Source: Clostridiaceae bacterium
Lineage (GTDB): Bacteria > Bacillota > Clostridia > Saccharofermentanales > UBA5734
Assembly (NCBI GenBank): GCA_012727965.1
Contig: JAAYFZ010000179.1
Span: 1 to 6,322 of the forward strand
Direction of reading: 5' to 3'
Length of the DNA stretch: 6,322 bases
The position numbers and the translations under genes are program-made. This document shows, in pieces, positions 5,379-6,322 of the stretch (within the stretch, counting starts at the first letter, position 1; each line of letters starts with the position of its first letter). The notes beneath the pieces were generated by a model that was not told the DNA's origin, searched no databases, and saw only the letters and a program-made list of their open reading frames with translations.

Positions 5379-6212
5379 GTGCTGATGGTGCAGAGTATGC
5401 TGAGCCAATTGACAGTGTTGACATCGATCCCGGTATTTCCGCAGCTCAACCTGCAGTACTGGCCATACTATTTACTGGTCCTGGTCAGATCATCCGGATT
5501 TTTCATACTGTCACCAATCTTCGGCAGACGCAATCTGCCGGCCCAGTATAGACTCGGTTTGGCCTTCATCCTGGCGGTTATGTTCATTCAGCTCTATCCG
5601 CCGGCAGCACCTTTTACGTCGGAGCCAGGGCTGACTTATATAGTGATGGTCACAGGCGAGATCCTGACAGGTCTGATAATCAGTTTCGTAACGATGTTAT
5701 TTTTCGCAGTACCGGCCATAGCCGGTCAGATGATAGATATACAAATGGGTATCGGCATGGGCGCGGTCTTCGATCCCGCGATGGGCACACAGACGACCTA
5801 TTCGGCACAATTGCTGAATATAGCCATGACAGTTTATTTCTTTCTGATGGATGGACATCTGATGCTGATCAGAATTTTCGGCATGACCTATGAGAGAATA
5901 CCGGTTGGCCAGGTTGGTTTCGACCCGAGACTTGCGACTGTGGCTATGGAATCATTTTATCTGGTTTTCTCAATGGGTGTGACATTAGCACTGCCGATCG
6001 TCGGCTCGGCTTTTGTCAGTGAAGTAACGATGGGTATACTGATGCGTGCTGTACCGAATTTCCATGCTTACATGGTCGGTATTCCGCTCAAGATAATAAT
6101 AGGACTGGTAGTGCTGTTCGCGATGCAGCCGTTTTATATCGGTTTTTCTGAGAATATCTTCGAAAGGATGTTCCAGGCTATGAATAATATGATCGCGGGA
6201 ATGGGGGGATAA
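5379..6212 (+). CDS. fliR: Flagellar type III export gate protein FliR
   Basis: FliR completes the FliP5-Q4-R1 type export gate as a multi-pass membrane protein. The 277 residues include a first helix region (about 27-48, YWPYYLLVLVRSSGFFILSP), FGRRNLPAQYRLGLAF (48-63), the conserved GEILTGLIISF (93-103), AGQMIDIQMGIGMGAVFDP (115-133), and AVPNFHAYMVGIPLKI (224-239) followed by a last helix and the SENIFERM tail. All are standard FliR positions. The GTG at 5379 is one base after the fliQ stop and lacks a clear Shine-Dalgarno, so initiation is probably coupled to fliQ termination. ATG codons at 5385 and 5397 are possible alternative starts. The roughly 25 residues before the first helix are more than some FliR proteins have, so the exact start is uncertain. 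Confidence 0.97.
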   Translation: MLMVQSMLSQLTVLTSIPVFPQLNLQYWPYYLLVLVRSSGFFILSPIFGRRNLPAQYRLGLAFILAVMFIQLYPPAAPFTSEPGLTYIVMVTGEILTGLIISFVTMLFFAVPAIAGQMIDIQMGIGMGAVFDPAMGTQTTYSAQLLNIAMTVYFFLMDGHLMLIRIFGMTYERIPVGQVGFDPRLATVAMESFYLVFSMGVTLALPIVGSAFVSEVTMGILMRAVPNFHAYMVGIPLKIIIGLVVLFAMQPFYIGFSENIFERMFQAMNNMIAGMGG

Positions 6213-6215
6213 GCA

Positions 6216-6322
6216 GTGGCCGGTGGCGGAGGCGGAGAAAAAACTGAAAAAGCGACCCCTAAGAAGCGGCGTGACGAGAGGGAGCAGGGTAATGTTCTGA
6301 GAAGTCAGGATATGAGCACAGC
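6216..6322 (+). CDS. flhB: Flagellar export switch protein FlhB, N-terminal fragment (cut by window end)
   Basis: The first 35 codons are visible and the frame stays open to the window end. After a glycine-rich MAGGGGG start comes EKTEKATPKKRRDEREQG, the strongly conserved basic N-terminal segment of FlhB/SctU, then NVLRSQDM, which precedes the first membrane helix. FlhB sits at the export gate and, through self-cleavage in its later cytoplasmic domain (not in the window), switches substrate class from rod/hook to filament proteins. The GTG start at 6216 lies 3 bases after the fliR stop, with a G-rich ribosome binding site (GGGGGG, 6203-6208) 7 bases upstream inside fliR. The order fliR-flhB is the standard one. 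Confidence 0.95.
   Translation, partial: MAGGGGGEKTEKATPKKRRDEREQGNVLRSQDMST

Overview
The window is a stretch of a flagellar assembly and motor operon, entirely on the + strand. The order is motB (3' part) - fliL - fliM - fliY - fliO - fliP - fliQ - fliR - flhB (5' end). A FliY with an internal CheC-type phosphatase domain, together with this gene order, points to a Gram-positive-type (Firmicutes) flagellum, most likely an uncultured or lesser-known member of the Clostridia. That placement is inference; no marker in the window fixes genus or family.

Layout: bases 1-633 are the open end of a MotB-like stator protein, with a Pro/Thr-rich linker followed by an OmpA/MotB peptidoglycan-binding domain. 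FliL (720-1124) is the stator-associated membrane protein. FliM (1166-2161) and FliY (2154-3761) are the C-ring switch proteins, and their genes overlap by 8 bases. FliO (3758-4213), FliP (4213-4962), FliQ (5108-5377), FliR (5379-6212) and the first 35 codons of FlhB (6216 to the window end) make up the membrane part of the flagellar type III export gate. Most junctions overlap or are a few bases apart, so the genes are very probably co-transcribed and in part translationally coupled. I see no terminator and no convincing promoter anywhere in the window.

Together the products cover torque generation (MotB, FliL), direction switching in response to CheY-P (FliM, FliY) and export of rod, hook and filament subunits (FliO/P/Q/R/FlhB). 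CheY, which lies between fliY and fliO(fliZ) in Bacillus subtilis, is absent here.

The main part not explained by ordinary flagellar genes is the 145-base gap between fliP and fliQ (4963-5107). It carries three near-identical 17-base direct repeats (consensus TGTGGCGATATGCAACA) spaced 36 and 34 bases apart. Each is an imperfect dyad and each also reads as a start codon followed by Trp-Arg-Tyr-Ala-Thr. Other oddities are a roughly 140-residue Pro/Gln/Tyr-rich insert in FliY, a missing Asp in the peptidoglycan-binding site of MotB, and a high share of GTG/TTG starts. I see no evidence for a wholly new system; this is an ordinary flagellar operon with a few local peculiarities.
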